A DNA stretch of 28,640 bases from Chloroflexi bacterium UBA6077 (GCA_002436065.1 DIXP01000067.1:1-28640), one strand, 5' to 3'; counted from the first letter of the stretch, positions 8,213 through 15,869 are shown. Notes: generated by a model not told the origin, from the letters alone. Translations and numbers: made by a program.

Positions 8213-8629
8213 ATGGCCGAGACTCGATACCTCAGCGTTCTCGACGTGGAGTCGATGCACATCTTCATCATGGAAAAGACCGGCGATGCCCCATCGCACC
8301 TACGGGACCGTGCGCTCCTTGAAGCGGCGGTGATGCGTCCACGAATGGCCGCTTACTATGAAGACGCCGATCTGATTCAGCAGGCTGCCCTCCTGGCCAT
8401 TGGCATATCCCAGGCACAAGCGTACATCCAAGGGAACAAACGGACGGCCTTCATCGCCGCCGATCTCTTCCTCCGACTCAACGGGGGCATCTTTCAGGGC
8501 GATCCCTTGGAGATGGCTCGCCGTCTGGCTGAGGTTGCCACCCGAATGGAGAGCCGCGAAGAAGCAACAGCCAAGTTCGCTAACTGGCTCCGGGGCCAGG
8601 TCACATATTGCTTGTCCCCACGACGGTAG
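8213..8629 (+). CDS. Doc-type (Fic fold) toxin, non-canonical Fic motif
   Basis: A 138-residue protein of the death-on-curing family. It has the N-terminal YLSVLDVESMHIFIMEKTG helix typical of Doc, RDRALLEAAVMRP, and a GNKRTAFIAADLFLRLNG segment matching the anion-binding half of the Fic motif. Known Doc enzymes phosphorylate EF-Tu through HxFx(D/N)xNKR. Here the motif reads QAYIQGNKR, with Gln69 in place of the catalytic His and Gln73 in place of Asp/Asn. Length is normal and the frame is intact, so it is not an obvious pseudogene. It follows the AbrB-type antitoxin by 3 bases. The toxin call is firm by family and context; catalytic competence is uncertain. Confidence 0.83.
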   Translation: MAETRYLSVLDVESMHIFIMEKTGDAPSHLRDRALLEAAVMRPRMAAYYEDADLIQQAALLAIGISQAQAYIQGNKRTAFIAADLFLRLNGGIFQGDPLEMARRLAEVATRMESREEATAKFANWLRGQVTYCLSPRR

Positions 8630-8829
8630 GGTGGCGATGCGAGATCCCGAGCGTGTCAGGCTTGAGGTGTGACCATAGGTACAAGATCCTGCCCTACCGG
8701 GACGGGCGGGCGAGACGCATCACCTTCACTGTGGCAGACCACTAGCGGCACCCGCTCGGCGGGGTCATCCGCCGGGGCAACCAGGTCCCGGCTTTTCGAA
8801 TCGACCAGATGCGCTGTGATCTCATGCTC

Positions 8830-9130
8830 TACTTCCCGGTTACCTGAGCCGAGTACGCAAGACCACTTGCGAGAGATGCCCCTAAACGCCGCCCATCACA
8901 CTCCGGAAGGGCAACCCTACGCGTTGTGACTGAGAATCGCCCTTCTGGCAGGTACTTCTCAACGAAGGAGAGCCCCGGGGAGTACCAGAAAGAACCTCCG
9001 GGCTTCAGTGAGGCGAGGATCGCCATGTACTGATTTGCGTAACCCTCAGGCGAGCCGAACCTGTAGAGATGATGATGATCGCCCGCACCCAACGTCCAGT
9101 ATAGGCTCGAGCAGTCTCGTAGGTTCGATG
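8830..9130 (-). pseudogene. Remnant of a gene, possibly methyltransferase-like
   Basis: The minus strand has an open frame without a plausible start that runs under the 3' end of the XRE gene. Its middle part (LYRFGSPEGYANQYMAILASL, KPGGSFWYSPGLSF, VEKYLPEGRFSV) has the texture of real protein, unlike the flanking sequence. A SLKPGG-type turn followed by a strand is common late in class I SAM methyltransferases, so a C-terminal fragment of such an enzyme is possible. Residues further down lose all protein-like character. The rest of 8630-9147 shows nothing else convincing. Confidence 0.35.
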
Positions 9131-9147
9131 CCCAGAATAGACAGCGG

Positions 9148-9351
9148 TCAGTCGTCAGTGAAGGAGAAGAGCGTCTCCACCGTCGCGTCGAACACCCTGG
9201 CAATGTCGACCGCCAACTTGAGGGAGGGGTTGTAGTCACCCTTCTCGAGGTGAACTATTGTCTCTCGTCTCACCCCCACCAGCCTGGCCAGCTCTTCCTG
9301 AGTAAGGTTGTCTCTGGCTCGGAACTCCCTGAGCCTCGTCTTCAGCGCCAT
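9148..9351 (-). CDS. XRE-family HTH transcriptional regulator
   Basis: A 67-residue protein made up almost entirely of one HTH_3 (Cro/CI-type) domain: LREFRARDNLTQEELARLVGVRRETIVHLEKGDYNPSLKLAVDIARVFDATVETLF. The recognition-helix region (VGVRRETIVHLEKG) and the NPSLKLA and ETLF endings match short YgzD/YozG-like regulators. ATG 9351 is preceded by GGAG at a seven-base distance. It lies 14 bases after a 42-aa membrane peptide gene, and both probably form one operon under the palindrome at 9509-9549. Such pairs commonly control their own expression; the target here is unknown. Confidence 0.9.
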   Translation of the reverse strand: MALKTRLREFRARDNLTQEELARLVGVRRETIVHLEKGDYNPSLKLAVDIARVFDATVETLFSFTDD

Positions 9352-9365
9352 CTTCGTCTCCTGAC

Positions 9366-9494
9366 CTATCGCTCGTAGTAGGCGAAGAACCCGAAGAAGC
9401 CGAAGAACCCCGCAAAGCCAGTGTTGGACGTGACGAGGCTGAGCAACCCCAGCAGCCCGAGGAACCCCAAATACCTTAGCGGACTCCTGTTCAC
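9366..9494 (-). CDS. 42-aa Gly/Phe-rich membrane peptide paired with XRE regulator
   Basis: A short gene: GTG start at 9494 with GAGGG seven bases upstream, stop TAG at 9366. The product begins MNRSPLRYLGFLGLLGLL, continues SLVTSNTGFAG and ends FFGFFGFFAYYER. It is very hydrophobic, with glycine every third or fourth residue (GxxG and FFGFFGFF patterns), which suggests tightly packed membrane helices. Similar short LGFLGLLG peptides, encoded just before small XRE regulators, are known in Gram-positive-type genomes, though I cannot assign a family with certainty. Strong ribosome site, position 14 bases before the regulator and protein-like composition support a real gene. Role unknown; a membrane partner for the regulator is one possibility. 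Confidence 0.72.
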   Translation of the reverse strand: MNRSPLRYLGFLGLLGLLSLVTSNTGFAGFFGFFGFFAYYER

Positions 9495-9508
9495 GGACAC
9501 ACCCTCTA

Positions 9509-9549
9509 ATGTTATTTATTCCTCACATGATGTGCGAATTAAATAACAT
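9509..9549 (-). promoter_or_regulatory. 41-bp palindrome upstream of the XRE operon
   Basis: Two perfect 10-bp arms (ATGTTATTTA at 9509-9518, TAAATAACAT at 9540-9549) and an inner CACAT-G-ATGTG palindrome (9524-9534) share the same centre at 9529. Of 20 base pairs only three do not match. It ends 15 bases upstream of the membrane-peptide start, so it is a strong candidate operator, probably for the XRE protein itself. Confidence 0.7.
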
Positions 9550-9663
9550 GAAAGGCGGCCCTGTCAAGGGGCGGCGATACGCAAAATGGATGATTCCGGC
9601 CCGTACAAATGGCGGGATGGGGTTCAGCTGATAGCCGTATGCAGGCCGAGCGATGCCCCAACG

Positions 9664-9704
9664 CGCGAGACCGCGGCGGTCTCGCGGGAAACCGCGGCGG
9701 TCTC
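9664..9704. repeat. GC-rich palindrome with tandem partial copy
   Basis: A 23-base palindrome (9664-9686, arms of 11 around one base) is followed by a partial repeat: ACCGCGGCGGTCTC at 9670-9683 recurs at 9691-9704. It lies in the non-coding stretch before the MITE-like element. Confidence 0.5.
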
Positions 9705-9723
9705 AGCACACTCCAACGTGGCC

Positions 9724-9838
9724 GTAGGGAAGGGGTTCATCCCCTTCCGTCCGGGGGACATGGACGCGCGAGGTCGGCCCATTGCCCAACCGCGTCGCTC
9801 TCCAACGCCGGGCGGCAGGGGATGAACCCCTGCCCTAC
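9724..9838. mobile_element. MITE/REPIN-like element with 26-bp inverted ends
   Basis: A 115-base non-coding unit. The left end (9724-9749) and right end (9813-9838) are inverted copies of each other, matching at 24 of 26 positions by eye. Each end is itself a hairpin: 8-bp arms around TTCAT at 9728-9748 and around ATGAA at 9814-9834. This double-hairpin layout is typical of REP doublets (REPINs) or very small MITEs mobilised in trans. It lies just downstream of the aldolase gene and may also act as its transcription end. Confidence 0.6.
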
Positions 9839-9854
9839 GTAGGGAACGACATAC

Positions 9855-10898
9855 CTAGCGTCCGAAGCCGTAGACCTTCTTCATGTCGTCCAGCGTCATT
9901 GGGGCGTAGTCCCCGGCATGTCCGGCTGCCCCGAAGGAAGTCATACGGGCCTTCACCACCTCCGTCGCTGCCGCCCGCGCAGGCGTCATCCAGTCGCGCA
10001 TGTCGAACTTTTCCGGTGACTCAGCAAGTAGCTTGCGCACGGCGCCGGTCATCGCCAGGCGGATGTCCGTGTCCACGTTGATCTTGCGTACACCGTGCTG
10101 GATTCCACGCCGAATCTGCTCGACTGGAATGCCGAAGGTCCCCGGCATCCTTCCACCATATCGGTTGATTATGTCGACCAATTCCTGCGGAACCGAGCTC
10201 GAGCCGTGCATCACCATGTGGCAGTTCGGCAAACGACGATGGATCTCCTCGATGCGCTCCATCGCCAAGGCTGGAGGGAGCACCTTACCCGTAACCGGAT
10301 CCTTGCGGCCGCTCTTGTAGGCGCCGTGACTCGTGCCCACCGCAACGGCCAGCGCGTCCACCCCTGTCAGCCTGTAGAACTCCTCGGCCTGTACAGGGTC
10401 GGTCAGATGCTCGGTATCGCCGGCAGCCAATCCCGCGCCGTGCTCGTCCTCGATACCACCCAGCACACCGATTTCGGCCTCCACGCTGATGCCAAGCGGA
10501 TGGGCCAGCTCGACCACCCTGTTGGTGATCTCCACGTTGGCCTCATACGTGTTCGGGGTCTTGCCATCCTCGGCCAGCGAGCCGTCGATCATCACAGACG
10601 TAAACCCAAGAGCGATGGCCTGCTTGACCGTTTCGACGCTGTTGCCGTGGTCCAGATGCATCGCCACTGGGATGCCGGGGTTATCCTCTATGGCCGCCTG
10701 GATCAGGTTGCGGAGGTAGATCAGCTTGCTGTACTTCAACGCACCACGGCTCGCCTGGATGATCACTGGACTCCTGGTTTCGGATGCAGCCTGCATGATA
10801 GCCTGGATCTGCTCCATGTTGTTGACGTTGAAAGCGCCAACGCCATAGCTACCCTTGGCCGCCTCATCGAGGATCTGTCGCATAGGTACAAGTGGCAT
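9855..10898 (-). CDS. fba: Fructose-bisphosphate aldolase, class II
   Basis: A 347-residue class II (metal-dependent) aldolase that interconverts fructose 1,6-bisphosphate with dihydroxyacetone phosphate and glyceraldehyde 3-phosphate. It shows GVGAFNVNNMEQ near the N terminus, the zinc/catalytic HLDHG motif (His81, Asp83, His84), EAEIGVLGG, the GTSHGAYK metal-binding His, MHGSSSVP and the KINVDTDIRLA phosphate-binding segment. Length and motif spacing fit the type often called the Calvin-cycle (CbbA) subtype. I chose the ATG at 10898 because AAAGGAG lies eight bases upstream; a longer in-frame start at 10922 lacks a good site. It is monocistronic; no other glycolytic or Calvin-cycle gene is nearby. 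Confidence 0.93.
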   Translation of the reverse strand: MPLVPMRQILDEAAKGSYGVGAFNVNNMEQIQAIMQAASETRSPVIIQASRGALKYSKLIYLRNLIQAAIEDNPGIPVAMHLDHGNSVETVKQAIALGFTSVMIDGSLAEDGKTPNTYEANVEITNRVVELAHPLGISVEAEIGVLGGIEDEHGAGLAAGDTEHLTDPVQAEEFYRLTGVDALAVAVGTSHGAYKSGRKDPVTGKVLPPALAMERIEEIHRRLPNCHMVMHGSSSVPQELVDIINRYGGRMPGTFGIPVEQIRRGIQHGVRKINVDTDIRLAMTGAVRKLLAESPEKFDMRDWMTPARAAATEVVKARMTSFGAAGHAGDYAPMTLDDMKKVYGFGR

Positions 10899-11173
10899 AG
10901 TATCTACTCCTTTCAGGAACATCCTACCAGGAAGACCGCGGAACAGCCAGCTTTCGCCTGTGGGACTGACAATCTCAATCTCCGCACAGGCCTGACTATG
11001 CAGATCGGCAGGCTACCCCCTAACAACTCCTGGTTCTCATTTTCGCGATCTGGATGCCCATTCTCAACAGCCTCTGTTGGCAAAGACGCATGAGAGTAGG
11101 ACCCAACTGTTGTTGTCTCCGGAGGTCGGACAGCAGCATCCCCGTCCACAAAACGGAGTAAGGAGTGGTTATG

Positions 11174-12739
11174 TTAAGCACTCCCGGCGCGACGGATCAC
11201 ATGCCCAGGCGAGACCCCCCTGCTTTTCCCATTCTCCAAGGCCACCTGCCCGTTGACGATCACGTACTCTACGCCGACGGGGTGCTGGTGAGGCTCGTCG
11301 AATGTAGCCCTGTCGGCTATCGCCTCAGGGTCGAACACCGTGATATCAGCTATCATCCCCTCTTTGAGCAACCCTCTTGGGCCCAGTCTCATGCGATTGG
11401 CAGGGGCAGAGGTCATCCTGCGAACAGCCTCTTCCAGTGTGAGAAGACGCTTCTCGCGAACAAAACGGGCCAGGAAGCGGGGGAAGGTGCCATAACATCT
11501 GGGGTGGGGAGTGCCTACGCCGAAGTCCGCCAGATTCCCATCAGAGCCCACCATCCCGAGGGGTGAGCCCGCGATATGGTCTACGTCTCCGTCCTTCAGG
11601 CTGAAGACGACGATGTATCCATCGGAGACGCTCAGCATTTCAAGCCCTGCATCCACTGCATCCAGGCCCATGCCCTCCCCGATCAGGGCTAGGCTCTTCC
11701 CTTCCAAGCCCGGGTCGGGCGCGAAGCGAGCAACGAAGATTGCGTCCGGCCCACCCCGCCGATCCACATTCGCCATGGTGCCTTCCCTGATCCGCTGCTG
11801 GATCGCCGGATCTCGAAACCGCTCCTTGAACTTCTCATGTCCCCCTTCAAGAGCCCATCGTGGTGGCAGAGTCCCCGACAACCTACCGCCCGTCGCGGCG
11901 TACGGATACTGGTCGAAGGTGACATCCAGACCCTCTCGCCGAGCATCCTCGATCATCCCTACCAGCAGCGGTGCTTTGCCCCACTCATCCCTTCCTGTCG
12001 CCTTGAGGTGGGAGATCTGTACTGGAACACGCGACCTTCGGGCGACAGCTATCGCTTCTTCAGTAGCTGGTACAAGGCCGACGCTGTCACCACTATCGTC
12101 CCTAACGTGGGTTGTGTAGACCCCGCCAAACCGCGCAACCACCCTGGACAACTCGACAACCTCTTCCAACTGGGCATAGCATCCGGGGGCATAGCGAAGC
12201 CCCGTGGACATGCCAAGGGCTCCTTGGGCCATTCCCTGGGCGACCAGATCCGCCATCGCCGACAGTTCCTGACCTGTCGCAGGTCGGTCGGCCATACCCA
12301 TCACCTGCTGCCGCACGGTCCCATGGCCCAGCAGTTGGGCGAAGTTGATACCCAGCGGTAGCGCCCGCAGAGAATCCAGCGTCTCCCCAATGGGATAGAG
12401 GGAATCGCCGCAGTTGCCGCCAACGACGGTGGTCACCCCTTGGTGAAGATAGTTCTGGCAGTGGGGTAGCTGGCGTAGGTCTCTGTCAGCGTGAGTGTGA
12501 GGATCGATGAAGCCCGGCGACACCACAAGACCAGCTACGTCGATACGAGCGACCGACTCAACTGCATCGAGGCGTCCTATAGCCTCGATGCGCCCGTCCC
12601 GTATCCCCACGTCACCGTAGTACCACGGATTGCCTGCCCCATCAACTATCTTGCCACCCTGCAGGACCAAGTCGAGTCTATCCGGCGGTTGCATTCTGCA
12701 ACCGCCGGGACATGGAGGCTCATTGTGAACATCAGTCAT
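11174..12739 (-). CDS. D-aminoacylase-type amidohydrolase (N-acyl-D-amino-acid deacylase family)
   Basis: About 521 residues, usual for D-aminoacylase/N-acyl-D-glutamate deacylase enzymes of the amidohydrolase superfamily. It shows the N-terminal beta-sandwich LDLVLQGGKIVDGAGNPWYYGDVGI, the first-strand metal motif DPHTHAD (His81, His83), the family cysteine in GGNCGDS (Cys110), the Lys-free YTTHVRDD and QISHLK histidines, and the catalytic Asp of GSDGNLADFG. Such enzymes hydrolyse N-acyl-D-amino acids or related amides; the true substrate is unknown. The ATG at 12739 has only a weak upstream AGGA. A second ATG (12694) lies inside a perfect hairpin. It is the last intact gene of the catabolic region on this strand. 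Confidence 0.88.
   Translation of the reverse strand: MTDVHNEPPCPGGCRMQPPDRLDLVLQGGKIVDGAGNPWYYGDVGIRDGRIEAIGRLDAVESVARIDVAGLVVSPGFIDPHTHADRDLRQLPHCQNYLHQGVTTVVGGNCGDSLYPIGETLDSLRALPLGINFAQLLGHGTVRQQVMGMADRPATGQELSAMADLVAQGMAQGALGMSTGLRYAPGCYAQLEEVVELSRVVARFGGVYTTHVRDDSGDSVGLVPATEEAIAVARRSRVPVQISHLKATGRDEWGKAPLLVGMIEDARREGLDVTFDQYPYAATGGRLSGTLPPRWALEGGHEKFKERFRDPAIQQRIREGTMANVDRRGGPDAIFVARFAPDPGLEGKSLALIGEGMGLDAVDAGLEMLSVSDGYIVVFSLKDGDVDHIAGSPLGMVGSDGNLADFGVGTPHPRCYGTFPRFLARFVREKRLLTLEEAVRRMTSAPANRMRLGPRGLLKEGMIADITVFDPEAIADRATFDEPHQHPVGVEYVIVNGQVALENGKSRGVSPGHVIRRAGSA
12682..12708. repeat. Perfect 12-bp hairpin at the 5' end of the D-aminoacylase gene
   Basis: A 27-base palindrome with arms 12682-12693 and 12697-12708 and a 3-base loop. 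It lies in codons 11-19 of the annotated frame and surrounds the alternative ATG at 12694. In mRNA it would form a very stable stem at the start of translation. Confidence 0.7.
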
Positions 12740-12753
12740 CGCTCATGTCCTAT

Positions 12754-13370
12754 TCAATGGTCGAGCTTGGAGATGCGAAGCTGTTCCTCCAGTCTGTAAT
12801 AGAAGTCTTCGCCCAACCGGATGAGCGGATCGTGGAAGAAGACATCCACACTGATTCGATTGTTCTTGGCCGGATCCACCCTGACGATGCAGTTGTCCAG
12901 CCAGATCTGCGAATCTCTCCAAACACGAGCATTTGGGAGTCTCCACCGATGTCCATCAGGAGGGACCGTGAGCGAACGAAAGAGACTCAAGCGTCTTGGA
13001 GTCTGGGCACGGGCCAATCATCGAAGACCAACAATGGCAGGACTGGTTGAGCAACCTCGCTTACTCTGTGAGGCAAGATGGCCGAGAAATCGTCGACCAT
13101 CTGGGCGTGATCCCATGTCGCGCCGTGGCTCACGAAACGAGGGAGGTTCTGGATGTTCACCAGAGTGTCCTTCGGAACACCTCAAACACGCCCACTGTAG
13201 CCAATGGAGATCATCGCCATAGGTGGTCATCACAGACCGCATTGAACAGCGAGAAGTGTGCCGAGTTCCATCGATCCGCCTCCAGTGGCCGGTCTTCACC
13301 GCTGTCGATCAGCACCCAGGCTACTAACTACGGGCTCACGGTCTGCATCAACAAGTGGTAGACGCCATGC
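12754..13370 (-). pseudogene. Decayed coding sequence of unknown family
   Basis: The minus strand carries protein-like pieces in different frames. One (about 12990-13190) contains LVNIQNLPRFVSHGATWDHA and DDFSAILPHRVSEVAQPVLP. A second (12754-13017) contains ARVWRDSQIWLDNCIVRVD and RISVDVFFHDPLIRLGEDFY. An upstream piece has RWNSAHFSLFNAVCDDHLWR. Stops and frame changes separate them. They look like parts of one inactivated gene, but I do not recognise the family. The region between the D-aminoacylase and amidohydrolase 1 is otherwise without genes. Confidence 0.4.
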
Positions 13371-13423
13371 TCCAACAATCATACGGGTTCACGTACATAT
13401 CCCAAGATCCTCAGGTAGGGACT

Positions 13424-13461
13424 CACGGGGGATCCAAACTAACTGGAGAGAATCCCCCGTG
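13424..13461. repeat. 10-bp inverted repeat, possible terminator
   Basis: CACGGGGGAT (13424-13433) and its complement (13452-13461) are separated by 18 bases. It lies directly downstream of the amidohydrolase remnant on the minus strand and may be the original 3' hairpin of that gene. No U-run is visible. Confidence 0.35.
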
Positions 13462-13495
13462 GGACTCTTGAGCTTGACTCATAGGGATGGCGTCA

Positions 13496-13621
13496 TTACC
13501 GGTATCTCCCTCCTTGGCTCACTGGTTGGCGCAACACTCTGGTGTCCTCGCCCTTCTCCCGGTCAGCCAGCAGTTCGCTCTCTTTGAACACCATGTTGAT
13601 CTTCTCCTTGAGGACGACCAA
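13496..13621 (-). pseudogene. C-terminal remnant of a third amidohydrolase
   Basis: A 41-codon stretch ending in TAA encodes KEKINMVFKESELLADREKG followed by EDTRVLRQPVSQGGRYR. This matches the extreme C terminus of amidohydrolase 2 in this window (KEKITMVFKEGELLVDREKG, then VLRQPVYRGGAY) at about 26 of 36 positions by eye, and the nucleotide sequence is clearly alike too. An in-frame stop lies just upstream and the remaining ~400 codons are missing. It is what is left of a paralogue, either of an old tandem duplication or of a separate insertion. Confidence 0.75.
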
Positions 13622-13657
13622 GGGCTACGGATCACCCTCTTTTTCAGCCGAGTCCAT

Positions 13658-13927
13658 CTACGCATCATGTGCACGGGACTGGCCGCCATCATGTCCGAAG
13701 AGCCCTCGGGCGATGCCACGATCCGCTGATGGTTCGATAAGCTGGCTGCAGCTATCCACCGCTCGCTGGAGAGGATCGAACTCGCCGCATGAGTGCTTGA
13801 CTCGATCGCAACGAATTGCTTGGTTCAAGATCGCTAGCTGCGAGAGTTCAGCATCCATCCCCAGGCTGAGCTTGGGCACAATACCGAACGGATTCATCGC
13901 CTCGCAGCAGTCTCGCAGCATGAGCAT
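13658..13927 (-). pseudogene. Unidentified open fragment (possible gene remnant)
   Basis: An 89-codon open frame encoding MLMLRDCCEAMNPFGIVPKL, SLGMDAELSQLAILNQAI, then EFDPLQRAVDSCSQLIEPSA and ADRGIARGLFGHDGG. Composition is protein-like, but no ribosome site precedes it and I do not recognise a family. It lies between amidohydrolase 1 and the third-amidohydrolase remnant and is probably part of the same eroded stretch. Confidence 0.35.
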
Positions 13928-14005
13928 CTAAATCGAATGGTGCCGGTGCTTTACCATAAGGTCGCAACGGGGCATCTCAGGGATGCTTCGCACTGCAAAC
14001 CAAGA

Positions 14006-15319
14006 CTAGATCCTCCGCCACTGCATCCACTCTTCGTCATGGATGACAACCTTGTTCCTCTCTGGCCTGCGGTCGATGTAAATGTGACCCTCCTTCATGA
14101 CCATCCGGATGTTCTCTCTTTTCTGCAGCAACGAGATGTCCGACAGTGGATTGCCATCCACTGCTATGATGTCTGCCAGCTTGCCGGGCTCCAGAGTGCC
14201 GACCTGACGGTCGAGCTGAATGGCCTCAGCAGCGTTCCTCGTGGCGGTCAGGATCGCCTCCATGGGAGTCATGCCGTAGTTCACGTAGATCTCCAGTTCC
14301 ATGGCGTTCTGCCCCATGTCCGGATCAATGTGGGTGTCGGTTCCCATGGCGATCTTGACCCCCGCATGATAGAATCGCTGAAAGGTCTCTTTCGTGTGAG
14401 GCTGGATCTTCTTCATTTTCTGCACTACGAACTCGGAGGTTCCCATGCTGCGCCGTGCCTCAATAGCCCTGTCCGATCGATGAGCCAGCGTTGGGACTAC
14501 GTACTTCCCCTCATCCTTGATCATGGCTATCGCTTCGTCATCGGTGAAGACACAATGCTCTATCGTGTCTACCCCGGCCCTAACAGCCATCTTTTGAGAT
14601 AGCGAAGTGAAGCAGTGGCAGGCACAAGGCTTGTGGAAGGCGTGAGCCTCGTCCACTATGGCGTCCAACTCCTCTTGAGTCATGTTTCGGATGTCAGGCT
14701 CCTCTTTGTCAGAGCCGCCCCCGCCCGATGCGCAGGTCTTGATTAGGTCACATCCGGCCCTCAGCCTCCGCCGAGACATCTTGCGCAGCTCCCACGGGCC
14801 ATCTGCGGGCCAATCGAGCTGTCTCACAACGGCGGCAGGCATGCTGAGATCGAAATGCGAATTGGTGATGTGAACACGACCGCCTACCACCAACCTAGGT
14901 CCAGGGAAGAGAGCACAGTTGATGGCCTCCCGTACTGCCACCATCTCCACGCTGTTGTCGCCCGCATAGCTGCTCCTCCCAAAGTCCCTCAAGGTCGTGA
15001 ACCCCATCTCGAAGCACATGCGGGCATGATGGAGAGCATAGAGCATGTGGAGTGAAGGAGTAGACTCATAGTTGGCGATTCTGACGTTCTTGCATGTAGT
15101 GACGTTGAAGTGGGGCAGGTGAACGTGGGTATCGATAAGGCCCGGCATCAGGGTGCAATCGAACATGTCGACTACTCGGGCACCCAGAGGCACTTGGACC
15201 TCGGCAGTGCTGCCCACCGCCCTAATGGTACCCCCTTCCACGACCACCACCCCGTCCAGTAGGTCGCCACCGATGCCATCGACAAGCCTCCTGCCCTTGA
15301 GGACCGTCGTCTGGGTCAT
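14006..15319 (-). CDS. Metal-dependent amidohydrolase 1 (imidazolonepropionase/prolidase-like)
   Basis: A 437-residue amidohydrolase-superfamily enzyme. The first-strand metal motif is LIDTHVHL (His65, His67). Strand 4 carries the probable carboxylated Lys in DLIKTCASGGGGS. The two metal histidines follow in CACHCF and IEHCVF, and the catalytic Asp in GTDTHIDP. The C terminus returns to the beta-sandwich (GTLEPGKLADIIAVDGNPLSDI). Family members open cyclic amides or cleave Xaa-Pro/arginine peptides; the exact substrate is unknown. ATG 15319 has AAGGAGGT seven bases upstream. It is clearly paralogous to amidohydrolase 2 (shared DIRNMTQEE-DAIVDEAHAF and KPC-CHCFT-LSQKMAV regions). It is the last intact gene of the TTT transporter cluster. 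Confidence 0.9.
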   Translation of the reverse strand: MTQTTVLKGRRLVDGIGGDLLDGVVVVEGGTIRAVGSTAEVQVPLGARVVDMFDCTLMPGLIDTHVHLPHFNVTTCKNVRIANYESTPSLHMLYALHHARMCFEMGFTTLRDFGRSSYAGDNSVEMVAVREAINCALFPGPRLVVGGRVHITNSHFDLSMPAAVVRQLDWPADGPWELRKMSRRRLRAGCDLIKTCASGGGGSDKEEPDIRNMTQEELDAIVDEAHAFHKPCACHCFTSLSQKMAVRAGVDTIEHCVFTDDEAIAMIKDEGKYVVPTLAHRSDRAIEARRSMGTSEFVVQKMKKIQPHTKETFQRFYHAGVKIAMGTDTHIDPDMGQNAMELEIYVNYGMTPMEAILTATRNAAEAIQLDRQVGTLEPGKLADIIAVDGNPLSDISLLQKRENIRMVMKEGHIYIDRRPERNKVVIHDEEWMQWRRI

Positions 15320-15416
15320 CGCCCATACCTCCTTCTCATTGTGCCAATCTCAAACGGAGACCAACATGGCAGCTCCTTCATTGATCCTGACTCAACAAGA
15401 TCGCGGAAAGAGGAAT

Positions 15417-15869
15417 CTACAAACCGAAGCTTCGATTGTGATTCATCCCCTCGGAGACCTGGAAGCCCGCCTCCAAGCGAGGGCCACCCTCCTCACCCTC
15501 GAGGGCCGTAACGGTGCCACGTCCCCCCTCGATGTCCTTGGCAACGAAGAAGACAGCATCCTCGTCCTCTGGGTCGGCAATGATGGTGTGGGGGGTGTCG
15601 GCGGGGATGTGGACGACGTGACCCTTGGGGCACCGGAATGGCTTCCCAGCGATCTCACCCACAAGGACGCCGCGAAGGACGAAGTTGAACTGTTCGTTGT
15701 CGTGCTGATGTAGCCGGGAGCCCGTACCTCTAGCCTTATGATATATCGCCACTCGGATTCGCGCCCCTCTCACTATAGCACCGAAGGAGGACGTCACCTC
15801 CTTTCTCACCCAATCAGCTGGAGCGTTGACTAAGTCGGTTACGTATGTTGACTCAGCACTGGCAGTCAT
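15417..15869 (-). CDS. Single-domain cupin protein
   Basis: About 150 residues with both cupin motifs. Motif 1 is GSRLHQHDNEQFNFVLRG (two His and a Glu as metal ligands). Motif 2 is PKGHVVHIPADTPHTI with its His. Small cupins of this type are often isomerases, lyases or dioxygenases acting on the same substrates as neighbouring catabolic enzymes. I favour the second ATG (15869) because GAAGGG is directly against the first (15878) but nine bases from the second. It lies about 100 bases before amidohydrolase 1 and 170 bases after tctC, so it is part of the cluster. The C-terminal 35 residues have no clear motif. Confidence 0.87.
   Translation of the reverse strand: MTASAESTYVTDLVNAPADWVRKEVTSSFGAIVRGARIRVAIYHKARGTGSRLHQHDNEQFNFVLRGVLVGEIAGKPFRCPKGHVVHIPADTPHTIIADPEDEDAVFFVAKDIEGGRGTVTALEGEEGGPRLEAGFQVSEGMNHNRSFGL

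Noticed and set aside
8653..8745. 30-codon frame after the Doc gene containing YKILPYRDGRARRITF
   Set aside because: Protein-like but too short and without a ribosome site; possibly a remnant, not enough to annotate.
10095..11093. 332-codon plus-strand open frame
   Set aside because: Mostly antisense to the aldolase gene; no ribosome site and no family features.
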